This document shows, piece after piece, positions 1-8,421 of a stretch of 64,000 bases of DNA (the first letter of the stretch is position 1; each line of letters starts with the position of its first letter). The position numbers were made by a program, and so were the translations under genes. Source of the stretch: Pumilibacter muris. GTDB lineage: Bacteria > Bacillota > Clostridia > Christensenellales > Pumilibacteraceae. The DNA is taken from contig NZ_CALPCN010000001.1 of the NCBI RefSeq assembly GCF_943193045.1, forward strand, positions 478,187 to 542,186. The letters are read 5' to 3'. The notes under the pieces are model-generated. The model saw nothing but the letters and a program-made list of their open reading frames with translations, had not been told where the DNA came from and did no database searches.

Positions 1-183
1 AGACTTTATGGTGCGAGCTTCTTTGTTCGACGCCATGTAAGCTCCCTGACGGAGCGAATCCTTGCGTTTGCGGGATTTTTTTGTAAGAATATGATTCTTT
101 CCTTGCTGGGCGCGCTTAACGCGACCCGAAGCGGTTACGCGAAAACGCTTTTTCGCGCCGCTGTGACTTTTCATTTTTGGCAT
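1..183 (-). CDS. rpmI: Ribosomal protein L35 (3' end beyond window)
   Basis: Reverse-strand frame beginning [20 protein letters not shown] and continuing with the basic, Lys/Arg-rich sequence of bacterial L35 of the 50S subunit. The ATG at 183 is preceded by a CGGAGGA Shine-Dalgarno at 191-197. The frame is still open at base 1 after 61 codons, so only the last few residues of this normally about 65-residue protein are missing. It lies 20 bases downstream of infC, the conserved infC-rpmI-rplT order, so rplT is expected just outside the window. Expression is probably controlled with infC by the upstream L20-type leader. Confidence 0.95.
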   Translation of the reverse strand, partial: MPKMKSHSGAKKRFRVTASGRVKRAQQGKNHILTKKSRKRKDSLRQGAYMASNKEARTIKS

Positions 184-203
184 AATATATTCCTCCGATA
201 AAG

Positions 204-719
204 TTATTTTTTAGGTGATAAAATCATGAGGATGTTTCTACCCTCAGTTGTGGGCTGTTTGTCGATTACAGAGTCTTGTTCTACGATTTTATAAAAATCG
301 TGCATAACTTCAACGCCCAAAGCGGCGTGCGCCTGTTGGCGTCCTCTCATGCGAATGGAAACTTTAACTTTGTCGCCGTTGCGCAAAAACTTTTGCGCCG
401 CTTTCGCTTTGGTTTCAAGGTCGTGAGTGTCTATCGTCATAGAAAGCCAAACTTCTTTAAGCTCGGTGACTTTTTGATTCTTGCGCGCGTCTTTTTCACG
501 CTTTTGCATTTCGAACTTGAACTTGCCGAAATCCATTATTTTGCAAACGGGCGGTGTCGCGTTGGGGCTGATTTTTACAAGGTCGAGATTTTTGGAATCG
601 GCTATGCGATTTGCTTCCGCAGCCGACATTATACCGAGTTGGGTATTGTCGTCGTCTATCACGCGGACTTCACGGTCGCAAATTCTGTCGTTCAACTCAA
701 CGTCTCTGAGATTGATAAT
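204..719 (-). CDS. infC: Translation initiation factor IF-3, probable AUU start
   Basis: IF-3 binds the 30S subunit and proofreads initiator tRNA and start-codon pairing. The family N-terminus [20 protein letters not shown] and the C-terminal domain ending near MILSPKK are intact. The frame is open up to an ATG at 872, but the promoter and the leader terminator lie between that ATG and the conserved start. The true start is therefore near 719: GGAGG at 727-731 sits 6 bases before ATT (717-719), or 9 before ATC. That gives 171 residues, normal for IF-3. A rare AUU/AUC start is the classic basis of IF-3 autocontrol of its own translation. infC opens the infC-rpmI operon. Confidence 0.95.
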   Translation of the reverse strand: MINLRDVELNDRICDREVRVIDDDNTQLGIMSAAEANRIADSKNLDLVKISPNATPPVCKIMDFGKFKFEMQKREKDARKNQKVTELKEVWLSMTIDTHDLETKAKAAQKFLRNGDKVKVSIRMRGRQQAHAALGVEVMHDFYKIVEQDSVIDKQPTTEGRNILMILSPKK

Positions 720-732
720 CGTATTCCTCCAC

Positions 733-767
733 AAAAAAATTAGAGCGAAAGCAAACTTCCGCTCTAA
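733..767 (-). terminator. Leader attenuator hairpin upstream of infC (L20-leader type)
   Basis: On the minus strand an 8-bp stem TTAGAGCG/CGCTCTAA (741-767) is followed directly by seven T residues (739-733), and the infC ribosome binding site starts three bases later. The hairpin is inside the transcript of the promoter at 864-892, about 100 bases after the expected start, so it works as a conditional terminator. The position matches the L20 leader of Bacillus infC-rpmI-rplT operons, where L20 binding promotes termination. The alternative antiterminator fold was not worked out by hand. Confidence 0.7.
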
Positions 768-863
768 AACACATAACAAAATTTTACGGTTACGCTGTTT
801 TATGAACGCGGCGCGACGCAAGTCGGCCGGTGAAACGGAATTCCGTTTGCTTTCTATAAAAAC

Positions 864-892
864 AGTATACAACTACTTTAACAAAAAGTCAA
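864..892 (-). promoter_or_regulatory. SigA promoter of infC-rpmI
   Basis: TTGACT (887-892) and TATACT (864-869) on the minus strand are separated by exactly 17 bases. Transcription would start near 857, giving a leader of roughly 137 bases that contains the attenuator. The promoter begins only five bases after the thrS stop codon. Confidence 0.8.
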
Positions 893-896
893 CCGT

Positions 897-2858
897 TCAG
901 CACACCTTTTTGTCTATTTCTTCCAAGAGTTTTTCAAGAAGTTCGGTAAACTTCATTTGCCCTAAGTCCCCCGCTCCGCGCGAGCGAACGGAAACGCAAT
1001 CGTTTTCAGCTTCTTTATCGCCTATTATAAGCATATACGGGATTTTTTCCATTTGAGCTTCGCGGATTTTGTAACCGATTTTTTCGTTTCGGTTGTCAGA
1101 CTCGGCGCGTATGCCGGCTCTTAACAGTCTTGCCGTAATTTCATCCGCTTTTTCGGCGTTGCGCTGAGTAAGCGACAGCACGCGCACCTGCGTAGGGCTG
1201 AACCACAACGGGAAAGCCCCCGCATATTTTTCTATAAGCATTGCGAGAGTTCTCTCGTAGCAACCTATCGAACTGCGGTGAATAACGTAAGGCGTGCGTT
1301 TTACGCCGTCGGCGTCCACATATTGCATGTCAAAGCTTTCGCCTGCCGCAAAATCCAACTGAATTGTGAAAAGGGTGTCTTCCTTCCCGTATACGTTAGT
1401 TCCCTGTATGTCGAGCTTAGGTCCGTAGAAAGCCGCTTCGTCGTCGGCTTCCACATATTGCAACTTTAAATCGTCGAGTATGGTTTTCATCATCGCTTCG
1501 GTGGAATTCCACGCCTCGTCGTTATCAATGTATTTATCGGATTTAACATTGCCGCGTTTGGAAAATCTGTACGTTACGTCGTTTCGCATTCCGAGACAAT
1601 CCAAAAGATAATACGTTAAATCGAGGCACCCTTTGAATTCTTCTTCCACCTGTTCTTTCGTGCATATAATGTGCCCGTCCGAGAGAGTGAATTGCCTCAC
1701 GCGAATAAGACCGTGCATTTCGCCCGAAGCCTCGTTTCTGAATTCGGTGGCGGTTTCGGAATATCTGCAAGGAAGGTCGCGGTAAGACTTTAAACCGTTT
1801 TTATAAATCTGATATTGAAACGGGCAAGTCATAGGACGCAAAGCCATGATTTCCTCGTCCTTTTTAGCGGCTTCGCCATGCTCGTCAACCTCGCCCAAAA
1901 CAAACATTTTGTCGCGGTAATGCGCCCAGTGCCCCGATATTTTATAGAGGTCTGATTTCGCCATGTTGGGAGTGCGGGTAATCATAAAACCGCGCTTCGC
2001 TTCTTCGTCTTCAACGAACCTTTGCAAAACCTGCAATATTTTAGCGCCTTTGGGCATAAGAATAGGAAGCCCTTGCCCCACAACGTCACTCGTCATAAAA
2101 ATACCCAAATCGCGCCCGAGTTTGTTATGGTCGCGGCGCTTAGCCTCTTCCATACGCTCGATATATTCGTTAAGTTCGGATTTTTTTTCGAAAGCGGTGC
2201 CGTAAATGCGCGTAAGCATTTTATTTTTCTCGTTGCCGCGCCAATATGCGCCCGCAATTTGAGTCAATTTAAAGTTTTTAACTTTTCCCGTGCTCGGCAA
2301 ATGAGGTCCGCGACACAAATCGGTAAAACCGCCCTGCTTAAACAACGTTATTTGCGCGTCCTTAGGCAAATCGTCTATAAGTTCGATTTTATACGGCTCA
2401 TCGAAGCCTTTCATTTGAGTTAGAGCCTGTTTCCTTGTAACAACTTTTTTTTCTATCTGAAAATCGGCTTTAACGATAGCCTGCATTTCCTTTTCTATTT
2501 TTTCGAAATCAGCTTGCGTAATGGGTTCTTCGAAATCGAAATCGTAGTAAAATCCGTTTTTAACAGCCGGTCCTATCGCAAGCTTTGCTGTGGGATAAAT
2601 ATTTTTAACTGCCTGCGCCAAAATATGCGCCGTAGTATGGCGGTAAACTTCCCGACCTTCTTCGTCTTTAAAAGTAAGAATTTGCAATTCGCAATCGGAG
2701 TCGAGTTTCTCGTTAAGCCCTATAAGCTCGCCGTTCACTTTTGCCGCAAGCGCGACGCGAGCAAGTCCTTCGCTAATCAACGCTGCCGCATCCGCCGCCG
2801 ATATGCCCGATTCGGCTTCGATAACGTTACCGTCTTTCAATGTGATTTTGATTTTCAT
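897..2858 (-). CDS. thrS: Threonyl-tRNA synthetase
   Basis: Charges tRNA-Thr. Order: N-terminal TGS domain (residues about 1-62), second-additional editing domain with HTTAH at 74-78 and the LCRGPHLP stretch near residue 183, class II catalytic core with RPMTCPFQ (Cys zinc ligand), and a C-terminal anticodon-binding domain. Start set at MKIKITLKDG (2858) because GAGGAGAACAAAT lies just before it; an in-frame start 15 bases upstream would begin inside the leader terminator region. About 653 residues, full length. A T-box leader sits immediately upstream, so expression should rise when tRNA-Thr is uncharged. Confidence 0.97.
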   Translation of the reverse strand: MKIKITLKDGNVIEAESGISAADAAALISEGLARVALAAKVNGELIGLNEKLDSDCELQILTFKDEEGREVYRHTTAHILAQAVKNIYPTAKLAIGPAVKNGFYYDFDFEEPITQADFEKIEKEMQAIVKADFQIEKKVVTRKQALTQMKGFDEPYKIELIDDLPKDAQITLFKQGGFTDLCRGPHLPSTGKVKNFKLTQIAGAYWRGNEKNKMLTRIYGTAFEKKSELNEYIERMEEAKRRDHNKLGRDLGIFMTSDVVGQGLPILMPKGAKILQVLQRFVEDEEAKRGFMITRTPNMAKSDLYKISGHWAHYRDKMFVLGEVDEHGEAAKKDEEIMALRPMTCPFQYQIYKNGLKSYRDLPCRYSETATEFRNEASGEMHGLIRVRQFTLSDGHIICTKEQVEEEFKGCLDLTYYLLDCLGMRNDVTYRFSKRGNVKSDKYIDNDEAWNSTEAMMKTILDDLKLQYVEADDEAAFYGPKLDIQGTNVYGKEDTLFTIQLDFAAGESFDMQYVDADGVKRTPYVIHRSSIGCYERTLAMLIEKYAGAFPLWFSPTQVRVLSLTQRNAEKADEITARLLRAGIRAESDNRNEKIGYKIREAQMEKIPYMLIIGDKEAENDCVSVRSRGAGDLGQMKFTELLEKLLEEIDKKVC

Positions 2859-2871
2859 ATTTGTTCTCCTC

Positions 2872-3098
2872 AAAAAAAATCCTTCGGCATAACAGCCGAA
2901 GGACGAGTTTTATTCGTGGTTCCACCTTCGTTCGTTGCAAAAAGCAACCTCAATACGCGGAATTGCGTCCGCATACGCTTTCCTACTGCGGCGGTTTCGA
3001 ATCCGACTACTCTTTTACGCACGCTCTCAGCCACGACGCGCGCTCTCTTATAAACGTTTTTCGGCTCTACTTGTCCGCGATTTACGGAAAATTCATTT
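2872..3098 (-). promoter_or_regulatory. T-box riboswitch (threonine) of thrS
   Basis: The minus strand carries the T-box core AGGTGGAACCACG (revcomp of 2923-2935) in an antiterminator context. It is followed by a strong terminator, stem TCCTTCGGC/GCCGAAGGA at 2880-2903 with eight T residues at 2872-2879. The 5' part holds GGACAAGTAGAG and AGAGAG segments typical of stem I. A candidate specifier codon is ACC (Thr) at 2993-2995 within GAAACCGCC; this assignment is inference. Uncharged tRNA-Thr would pair with both sites and block termination. Confidence 0.9.
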
Positions 3099-3103
3099 TT
3101 TAT

Positions 3104-3132
3104 AGTATAGCACCCGCAACAAACGTTGTCAA
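3104..3132 (-). promoter_or_regulatory. SigA promoter of thrS
   Basis: Perfect TTGACA (3127-3132) and TATACT (3104-3109) with a 17-base spacer; transcription would start near 3097, immediately 5' of the T-box leader. Confidence 0.85.
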
Positions 3133-3205
3133 GAAAAATAAGTCAATTTCGGCGCAAAAGAACCTATAATAACGCCGCAACTTTTTCTACTACGCTTATT
3201 TTTAT

Positions 3206-3234
3206 TTGTAAAACAAGAAATGTAATGGTATAAT
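3206..3234 (+). promoter_or_regulatory. SigA promoter of tmcAL
   Basis: Plus-strand TTGTAA (3206-3211), 17-base spacer, TATAAT (3229-3234) with an extended -10 TGG immediately before it. It gives a leader of about 22 bases carrying the GGAGG at 3252-3256. It is back to back with the thrS promoter; the 3110-3205 stretch between them shows no gene. Confidence 0.75.
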
Positions 3235-3261
3235 ATAGTCAACGTAACTTTGGAGGAAAAA

Positions 3262-4437
3262 ATGTCGGCAGTAGCAATAGTGTGCGAATACAACCCGTTC
3301 CACACAGGTCATGCGTATCATATAGCCGAGTCGAAAGCGATATGCGGCGCCGAAACCGTAATAGGCGTTATGAGCGGTTTTTTTGTGCAACGCGCCGAAC
3401 CCGCTTTCATAATTCCGTCGGTGCGCGCGAAAGCCGCCGTAATGAGCGGCATGGATTGCGTAATACAGTTACCCACCCTGTTTTCTTGCGCGGCGGGCAA
3501 CGTTTTTGCCGAAGGAGCGGTGAGAATTATTTCCCGTATTCCCGAAATAAAATATCTTGCGATGGGAACCGAAAGCGACGGAAATATATTGCGCGAAGTT
3601 GCGGATATTCAATTAAAACAACCGCCCAAATTTTTGGAAGCGCTAAAAAGCGCGCTTAATAAAGGATTACCTTACGCCCACGCAATAGCTGACGCCACAA
3701 CAAAAGAACTGAACAGCACGGCTCAACTGTCGGAAATTTTAGCAAAACCGAACAACATACTTGCAATAGAATATTTAAAAGCTATAAAAAAGTTGAACGC
3801 AAAAATCGAACCTGTGTTTGTGAAACGCAAAGGAAACGGCTACAACAGTTTGAAAACCGACGGAGAATATATTTCTGCAACTGCGGCGCGAAAATTATTC
3901 GAACTTAAAGATTACGACACATTATCTAAGTATATTCCCAAACAATCCTTTGCCGCCATAACGGAAGAATATTCGCGGTTTCCCGTCAACCCTTTTATAT
4001 ACGACGCGCTAACCGTGTTTTCTTTGCGCACAAACGATATAAGTTTGTCGCCCGATTGTGCGGAAGGGCTCGACATTAAAATAAGCGAATGCGCAAAACG
4101 CTATGCCTCGCTATGCGATATATTAAACGCCGCAAAAAGCAAACGATACACAATGGGACGAATAAAACGAGTATGTTTGCAAACGCTTCTCGGAATAACG
4201 CACGACTCCCAAAGGTTATACGAAGAGGCGGCGGGAAAAGTAATAGCCGTAAAAAACGACAAAAAAAGTATTTTAAAAAAATTAGTCGGCGTTGCGATTA
4301 AAAACACCGACTATAAAAAGCTTGGAAAGGACGCCGAACTTTGCGCCGAAATAGACGGCAGAGCGGGCGGAATATATTCGCTGATAACTAAAAGAGACGG
4401 CAACGCTTTTTGGAACGGGAAACTCGAAACGGTGTAA
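3262..4437 (+). CDS. tmcAL: tRNA(Met) cytidine acetate ligase
   Basis: Matches the YlbM/TmcAL (formerly UPF0348) family. The N-terminal nucleotidyltransferase motif CEYNPFHTGHAYH (residues 8-20) contains the HxGH signature. In the characterised Bacillus enzyme the protein activates acetate with ATP to make N4-acetylcytidine at the wobble position of elongator tRNA-Met. Start chosen at the ATG 5 bases after GGAGG (3252-3256); an upstream in-frame TTG at 3250 would overlap that site. 391 residues, full length. It is one of only two plus-strand genes here, stands alone with its own promoter, and ends 6 bases from the converging patatin-like gene. Confidence 0.9.
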   Translation: MSAVAIVCEYNPFHTGHAYHIAESKAICGAETVIGVMSGFFVQRAEPAFIIPSVRAKAAVMSGMDCVIQLPTLFSCAAGNVFAEGAVRIISRIPEIKYLAMGTESDGNILREVADIQLKQPPKFLEALKSALNKGLPYAHAIADATTKELNSTAQLSEILAKPNNILAIEYLKAIKKLNAKIEPVFVKRKGNGYNSLKTDGEYISATAARKLFELKDYDTLSKYIPKQSFAAITEEYSRFPVNPFIYDALTVFSLRTNDISLSPDCAEGLDIKISECAKRYASLCDILNAAKSKRYTMGRIKRVCLQTLLGITHDSQRLYEEAAGKVIAVKNDKKSILKKLVGVAIKNTDYKKLGKDAELCAEIDGRAGGIYSLITKRDGNAFWNGKLETV

Positions 4438-4442
4438 CCGAA

Positions 4443-5231
4443 TTACGCAATTACTTCGAAAATCTGCGGCAACATTTCTTCGGCGGCAATACGTCCGCAT
4501 TCTATTGAATACGCATTGTCTTTAAAGCGGTAGGTAGACCTGTTGCCCTGTTCGGGCACAATTACCAAATCCGCTTTTTTTATGTTTTCGCGGCAATTTT
4601 GCCAATCCATTAAAAGATAGCTTCGCTCCAACATGCCGAAAAGCCCGTTCGGTTCGAAATCGGTGCTCGGCACCCCGCCCAACGCGTCTACCGCTATCAC
4701 AACGTCGGCGCCCATTTCTTTGCAACAGTCTATAGGAATACGTTCTAATATTCCGCCGTCAACCAAAATTTCATTGCCGGAAGAAACCGCATGAAATGCT
4801 ACGGGTATAGACATACTCGCCCTCATTGCGTCAATCACTTTTCCGCTATCGAACACTTTAAGCGTTCCACTCCGAACGTCGGTTGCCGTAGCTCTGAACG
4901 GAATCGGGCACTCCTCTATATTTATTTCACCTATCAGCGGCTTAATTACGTTTACGGCTCTTCTGCCTTTAACAAGCCCGCACTTGCTATATGATATGTT
5001 TATATCGAGCACAACGCTTTGATTTATTTTTTCGGCTACCGATTTCAGCTTTTCAAGCGGCACTCCCGCGCAGTAACAACCGCCCACAATAGAACCCATA
5101 GAGCATCCCGAAATGCAATCTATGGGAATATTGTTTTCTTCCAACACTTGCAAAACGCCTATGTGGCAAAAACCGCGAGCGCCGCCGCTTCCGAGCGCAA
5201 TACCTATTTTTTTTCTTTGAGTTTTCGCCAT
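4443..5231 (-). CDS. Patatin-like phospholipase family protein (RssA/NTE type)
   Basis: Patatin fold serine hydrolase, probably acting on phospholipid or other acyl esters; true substrate unknown. The glycine-rich oxyanion motif GSGGARG is at residues 14-20, the nucleophile elbow GCSMG at 42-46 (Ser44), and the dyad Asp motif DGG at 158-160, so the catalytic dyad is intact. 262 residues, usual for the bacterial small patatin family. No signal peptide, so presumably cytoplasmic. AGGAGAA precedes the ATG. Last gene of the long minus-strand run that begins with atpB. Confidence 0.9.
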   Translation of the reverse strand: MAKTQRKKIGIALGSGGARGFCHIGVLQVLEENNIPIDCISGCSMGSIVGGCYCAGVPLEKLKSVAEKINQSVVLDINISYSKCGLVKGRRAVNVIKPLIGEINIEECPIPFRATATDVRSGTLKVFDSGKVIDAMRASMSIPVAFHAVSSGNEILVDGGILERIPIDCCKEMGADVVIAVDALGGVPSTDFEPNGLFGMLERSYLLMDWQNCRENIKKADLVIVPEQGNRSTYRFKDNAYSIECGRIAAEEMLPQIFEVIA

Positions 5232-5281
5232 TGCTAAATTCTCCTAACGGGCAAATATTCACGCGCACGCCGTAAAAAATT

Positions 5282-6310
5282 TTACTTGATTTTTTCAGCT
5301 AAATTCAATATCAGGCGTTCGGTTTTTTGCCAACCGAGACAACCGTCGGTAATAGACTTACCGTATACGGTTCCGTCGGGCGGTTGATTGCCGTCTTCTA
5401 TATAGCTTTCCACCATAAGCCCTTTAATCATACCGCTTAAATCGTCGCAATTATTTTTCAGAGTAAGAACTTCATCGGCTATACGAATCTGCTGGAACGG
5501 ATTTTTATTGCTGTTGCTGTGGTTCGCGTCTATGATAACTGCCGGATTTAGCAATTTTTGCTTGTCGTATGCCGTTTTCAGTTCAACAAGGTCTTCGTAG
5601 TGGTAGTTAGGGCGATTATTGCCGCTCATATCCTGACCGCCTCTAAGCACAGCGTGCGCGAGAGGATTACCGCAAGTTTTAACCTGGTTAGCATGATATT
5701 GAAACTCGCTTCCGAGTTGAGCCGCGTATACGGAATTCATCATTGCCGAAATGCTTCCGTTCATAGGGTTTTTAATTCCAACCGGCACTTCTATTCCGCT
5801 CGCAACAAGTCTGTGCTGTTGGTTTTCGGTAGAACGCGCCCCAACCGCCACATAAGACAATACGTCTTCGAGATAGGCATAATTATCGGGATAAAGCATT
5901 TCGTCAGCCGAAGTAAGCCCGGTTTCGCGCACAACTCTTATATGCATGTGTCTAAGTCTCAAAATACCTTCTTGAATATCGGTTCCCTTATGCGGGTCGG
6001 GATTATGAAGCATTCCTTTGTAGCCCTCGCCGCGTGAGCGGGGCTTGTTTGTGTATACGCGCGGCACTACGAAAATTTTGTCTTTTACTTTTTCTTGAAT
6101 TTCGGCAAGTCGCAACACATAGTCGCAAACGGCGTCCTCATTGTCGGCCGAGCAAGGTCCTATAATAAGCACAAAACGCTTATCTTTGCCCGTAAAAATA
6201 TTTTTAAGTTCGGCGTCGCGCAAGCTCTTTATTTTTTTTAAAGCGTCGCTAAACGGCACTTGTTCCGATACCTCTTCGGGCGTCATGACTTTTCGCACTA
6301 TTTCAAACAT
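5282..6310 (-). CDS. 3-deoxy-7-phosphoheptulonate synthase (DAHP synthase, class I AroG type)
   Basis: First step of the shikimate pathway: condenses phosphoenolpyruvate with erythrose 4-phosphate. The motif IIGPCSADNED (49-59), RVYTNKPRSRGEGYKG and the metal/PEP-binding DANHSNSNK near the C-terminus identify the AroF/G/H type, which is allosterically controlled in enterics; the first 25 residues resemble the N-terminal regulatory arm of that type. 342 residues, full length. AAGGA lies 6 bases before ATG. Which aromatic amino acid inhibits it cannot be read from sequence, so no specific symbol is given. Confidence 0.93.
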   Translation of the reverse strand: MFEIVRKVMTPEEVSEQVPFSDALKKIKSLRDAELKNIFTGKDKRFVLIIGPCSADNEDAVCDYVLRLAEIQEKVKDKIFVVPRVYTNKPRSRGEGYKGMLHNPDPHKGTDIQEGILRLRHMHIRVVRETGLTSADEMLYPDNYAYLEDVLSYVAVGARSTENQQHRLVASGIEVPVGIKNPMNGSISAMMNSVYAAQLGSEFQYHANQVKTCGNPLAHAVLRGGQDMSGNNRPNYHYEDLVELKTAYDKQKLLNPAVIIDANHSNSNKNPFQQIRIADEVLTLKNNCDDLSGMIKGLMVESYIEDGNQPPDGTVYGKSITDGCLGWQKTERLILNLAEKIK

Positions 6311-6333
6311 AATTTTTCCTTAGCAGCAATATT

Positions 6334-6798
6334 TTACGAACTTTTGCCTGTTTTAACAATCATAGCCCCGCGCAACTCTTCGCGGTTATTGCGTATCATT
6401 GCAAGCGCGGATTGTAAAAATTGTTCCACGTCGCGGAACATAACGTCTAAATGGGCTTTCGTTTTGTCAACCAAAGCATCGCACTGCATATAGGCGGTTT
6501 CCATAAGCTGTTTCGCTTCCAATTCAGCGCGTTTGATAAGCTCGGAATTGTCTATTATATGCTCTGCGCGTTCTTCCGCTTCGCGAATGGTGTTTTTTGC
6601 AACACTGTCTGCATTTTCGAGAATTTTTTGCTTGTTGTCAACCACATACGCCGCTTCTCTCAATGAATCGGGCAAAGCATTTCTTATTTGCCGCGTAAGC
6701 TGCACGCATTTGCCTATGTCGATTTTTTTTGTGAATAGCCCGCCCTTGCGGTCGCCAAGCTCATATTCGAGCTGTTCTATAAGCTGCATTAAATCCAT
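6334..6798 (-). CDS. Coiled-coil protein of unknown function next to coaD
   Basis: Not assigned to a function. 154 residues, highly charged and mostly predicted helix, with an ATP synthase b/V-type H-like stretch of heptads (about residues 65-115). No membrane segment or signal peptide. The frame extends 34 codons further upstream inside coaD, but AGGAGG lies 10 bases before the ATG at 6798, so that start is used. The coaD stop overlaps this ribosome binding site, suggesting translational coupling. Similar small coiled-coil proteins sit beside coaD in other clostridia, sometimes labelled ATPase-like without evidence. Confidence 0.8.
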   Translation of the reverse strand: MDLMQLIEQLEYELGDRKGGLFTKKIDIGKCVQLTRQIRNALPDSLREAAYVVDNKQKILENADSVAKNTIREAEERAEHIIDNSELIKRAELEAKQLMETAYMQCDALVDKTKAHLDVMFRDVEQFLQSALAMIRNNREELRGAMIVKTGKSS

Positions 6799-6802
6799 GT
6801 TG

Positions 6803-7294
6803 TCAGCCCCTCCTGCCGTAAACTTTTTCAACAGATTTTCTTGCCGATTCGCAAACATATCCCGTAAGCGAACCGCCGGAAAGCGCGAGGTCGCGCACAA
6901 TCGTGCCTGATATATGCGAGAATTCAGGCAAAGAAATCAAAAACACCGTTTCTATATCTTTCCACTGCGATTTATAAACTTGCGAAAGCGACTTCTCGTA
7001 TTCAAAGTCTTTAAACGTGCGCAAGCCGCGCACAACGGTGCTTGCACCTATTTCTTTCGCAAAATCGGTTAAAAAGCCGTCGAACGTATAAACGCAAACG
7101 TTCGATATGTCGGCGACGGATTTTTTGACTATTTCGGTACGCTCTTGCAAAGTCGCCACACAACGCTTATTGCCCGTGTCGGCGGCAACCCCTATATAAA
7201 GATGTGTAAAAAGTTTCGCCGCGCGAACGGCAATATCGTAATGCCCGAGCGTAAACGGGTCGAACGAACCCGCAAGCAATCCTATGTCAGTCAT
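6803..7294 (-). CDS. coaD: Phosphopantetheine adenylyltransferase
   Basis: Penultimate step of coenzyme A synthesis: transfers AMP from ATP to 4'-phosphopantetheine. N-terminal GSFDPFTLGHYD (residues 9-20) contains the nucleotidyltransferase (T/H)xGH motif, and the family LSGGSLTGYVCESARKSVEK region follows near the end. 163 residues, full length. It overlaps the end of rsmD by 8 bases; rsmD-coaD is a common conserved pair in Firmicutes. Confidence 0.95.
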   Translation of the reverse strand: MTDIGLLAGSFDPFTLGHYDIAVRAAKLFTHLYIGVAADTGNKRCVATLQERTEIVKKSVADISNVCVYTFDGFLTDFAKEIGASTVVRGLRTFKDFEYEKSLSQVYKSQWKDIETVFLISLPEFSHISGTIVRDLALSGGSLTGYVCESARKSVEKVYGRRG

Positions 7295-7838
7295 TGATTT
7301 CCTCCGATTGAGCGATGAACGAAATACTCGTGTTCCCGCAATTACGCGTATTTATTATAACCGATACGGGTAAATTGAGCAAGCTATTTTCACGCGAATG
7401 TTCCACAAAAATTAAGCCGTTAGGGCTCAACAATTTTTTTTCGATTATAATTTTAATCGCATTTGCTTCGATTTTGTCGTGATACGGCGGGTCGAGAAGA
7501 ATTAAGTCGAAAGGCTCGTTAAGCTTTTCGAGAGCCACGCGGTAATCGGTGTTAAACACCTTATACGGCTCTGCAATGCCTTTTAAATTCTCGTATGTAA
7601 GCTTAACTGACTGAGGCGATTTATCTACGAAAACCGCAGATTCGGCTCCGCGAGAAAGCGCCTCTATTCCGAGTGCGCCGCTCCCGCAAAACAAATCGAG
7701 AACTTTTCCGTGCAAAGCATTTCTGCTTGCGAGAATATTGAACACCGTTTCCTTTATTCGGTCGGTTGTGGGGCGCACGTTGTTGTCGGACGGCGGCAGT
7801 AGCTTTTTGCCTCTGTATTTGCCTGCAATTACTCTCAT
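7287..7838 (-). CDS. rsmD: 16S rRNA (guanine(966)-N2)-methyltransferase
   Basis: SAM-dependent methyltransferase that modifies G966 of 16S rRNA. It has N-terminal RVIAGKYRGKKL, the SAM-binding motif LDLFCGSGALGIEALSRGA (about residues 47-65) and the catalytic NPPY-class motif as DPPYHD. 183 residues, normal. Its ATG lies 1 base after the stop of the upstream membrane-protein gene, and it overlaps coaD. Confidence 0.93.
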   Translation of the reverse strand: MRVIAGKYRGKKLLPPSDNNVRPTTDRIKETVFNILASRNALHGKVLDLFCGSGALGIEALSRGAESAVFVDKSPQSVKLTYENLKGIAEPYKVFNTDYRVALEKLNEPFDLILLDPPYHDKIEANAIKIIIEKKLLSPNGLIFVEHSRENSLLNLPVSVIINTRNCGNTSISFIAQSEEIND

Positions 7839-7839
7839 A

Positions 7840-8421
7840 TCAGTTGTCGAACGACCTCAATTCGCTTTTGATTTCGGCATGACGTTTTTTTAGCTGCAAA
7901 ATTTTGCGAATATATCCGAATACAAAAACGCCCGCCACAATTAAAGTGTAAGGAATAAACACAGCCAAAGTGAGCGGAGTTGTTACGTCGAGCTTAATAA
8001 CTTTTACCGACGAAAACAACAACGCTACGGGAAATTCGAAAATCATTGCCGCAAGACGCAAGGCGTTGCTTTTGAGAATAACCGCGATAACATACACAAC
8101 CGTAAGCGGCACCACAAAACCCAAAACATGAAAAACGCATTTATAGTAGGGAATTTCAATGGGCATTTCTCCGTGCAAATCGGAAAGAGTGGTTTTTGCG
8201 TGAGCCTTAAACAATCTTTCTCCCTGCGCCTTTCCCTGAGTGAGCGCAATATAAATCGTAGGCGCTATAAAAATAAAGCTCACGACGATTCTCGCCCACG
8301 CTGGAATTTTGTCGCTCACTATAAATATTAAGCTGAACAACGAAAAAACAAGAGAAAAGCCGAGAAGCGAAATCGAACTCACGGCGTATCTGCCTATTTC
8401 CTTTTTGGTCTCTTTTGTCAT
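7840..8421 (-). CDS. Predicted multi-pass membrane protein, unknown function
   Basis: 193 residues with about five hydrophobic stretches (roughly residues 12-35, 42-60, 96-115, 120-138, 145-170) and a basic C-terminal tail rich in Lys/Arg, so an inner-membrane protein with that tail probably cytoplasmic. I recognise no family or catalytic motif. It overlaps the upstream fthC-like gene by 4 bases and is followed within 1 base by rsmD, so it is co-translated with housekeeping genes; this placement gives no clear clue to function. Confidence 0.8.
   Translation of the reverse strand: MTKETKKEIGRYAVSSISLLGFSLVFSLFSLIFIVSDKIPAWARIVVSFIFIAPTIYIALTQGKAQGERLFKAHAKTTLSDLHGEMPIEIPYYKCVFHVLGFVVPLTVVYVIAVILKSNALRLAAMIFEFPVALLFSSVKVIKLDVTTPLTLAVFIPYTLIVAGVFVFGYIRKILQLKKRHAEIKSELRSFDN

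Noticed and set aside
720..872. ATG-start extension of infC to 872
   Set aside because: It would include the terminator, and the promoter -10 overlaps this ATG region; not a family N-terminus.
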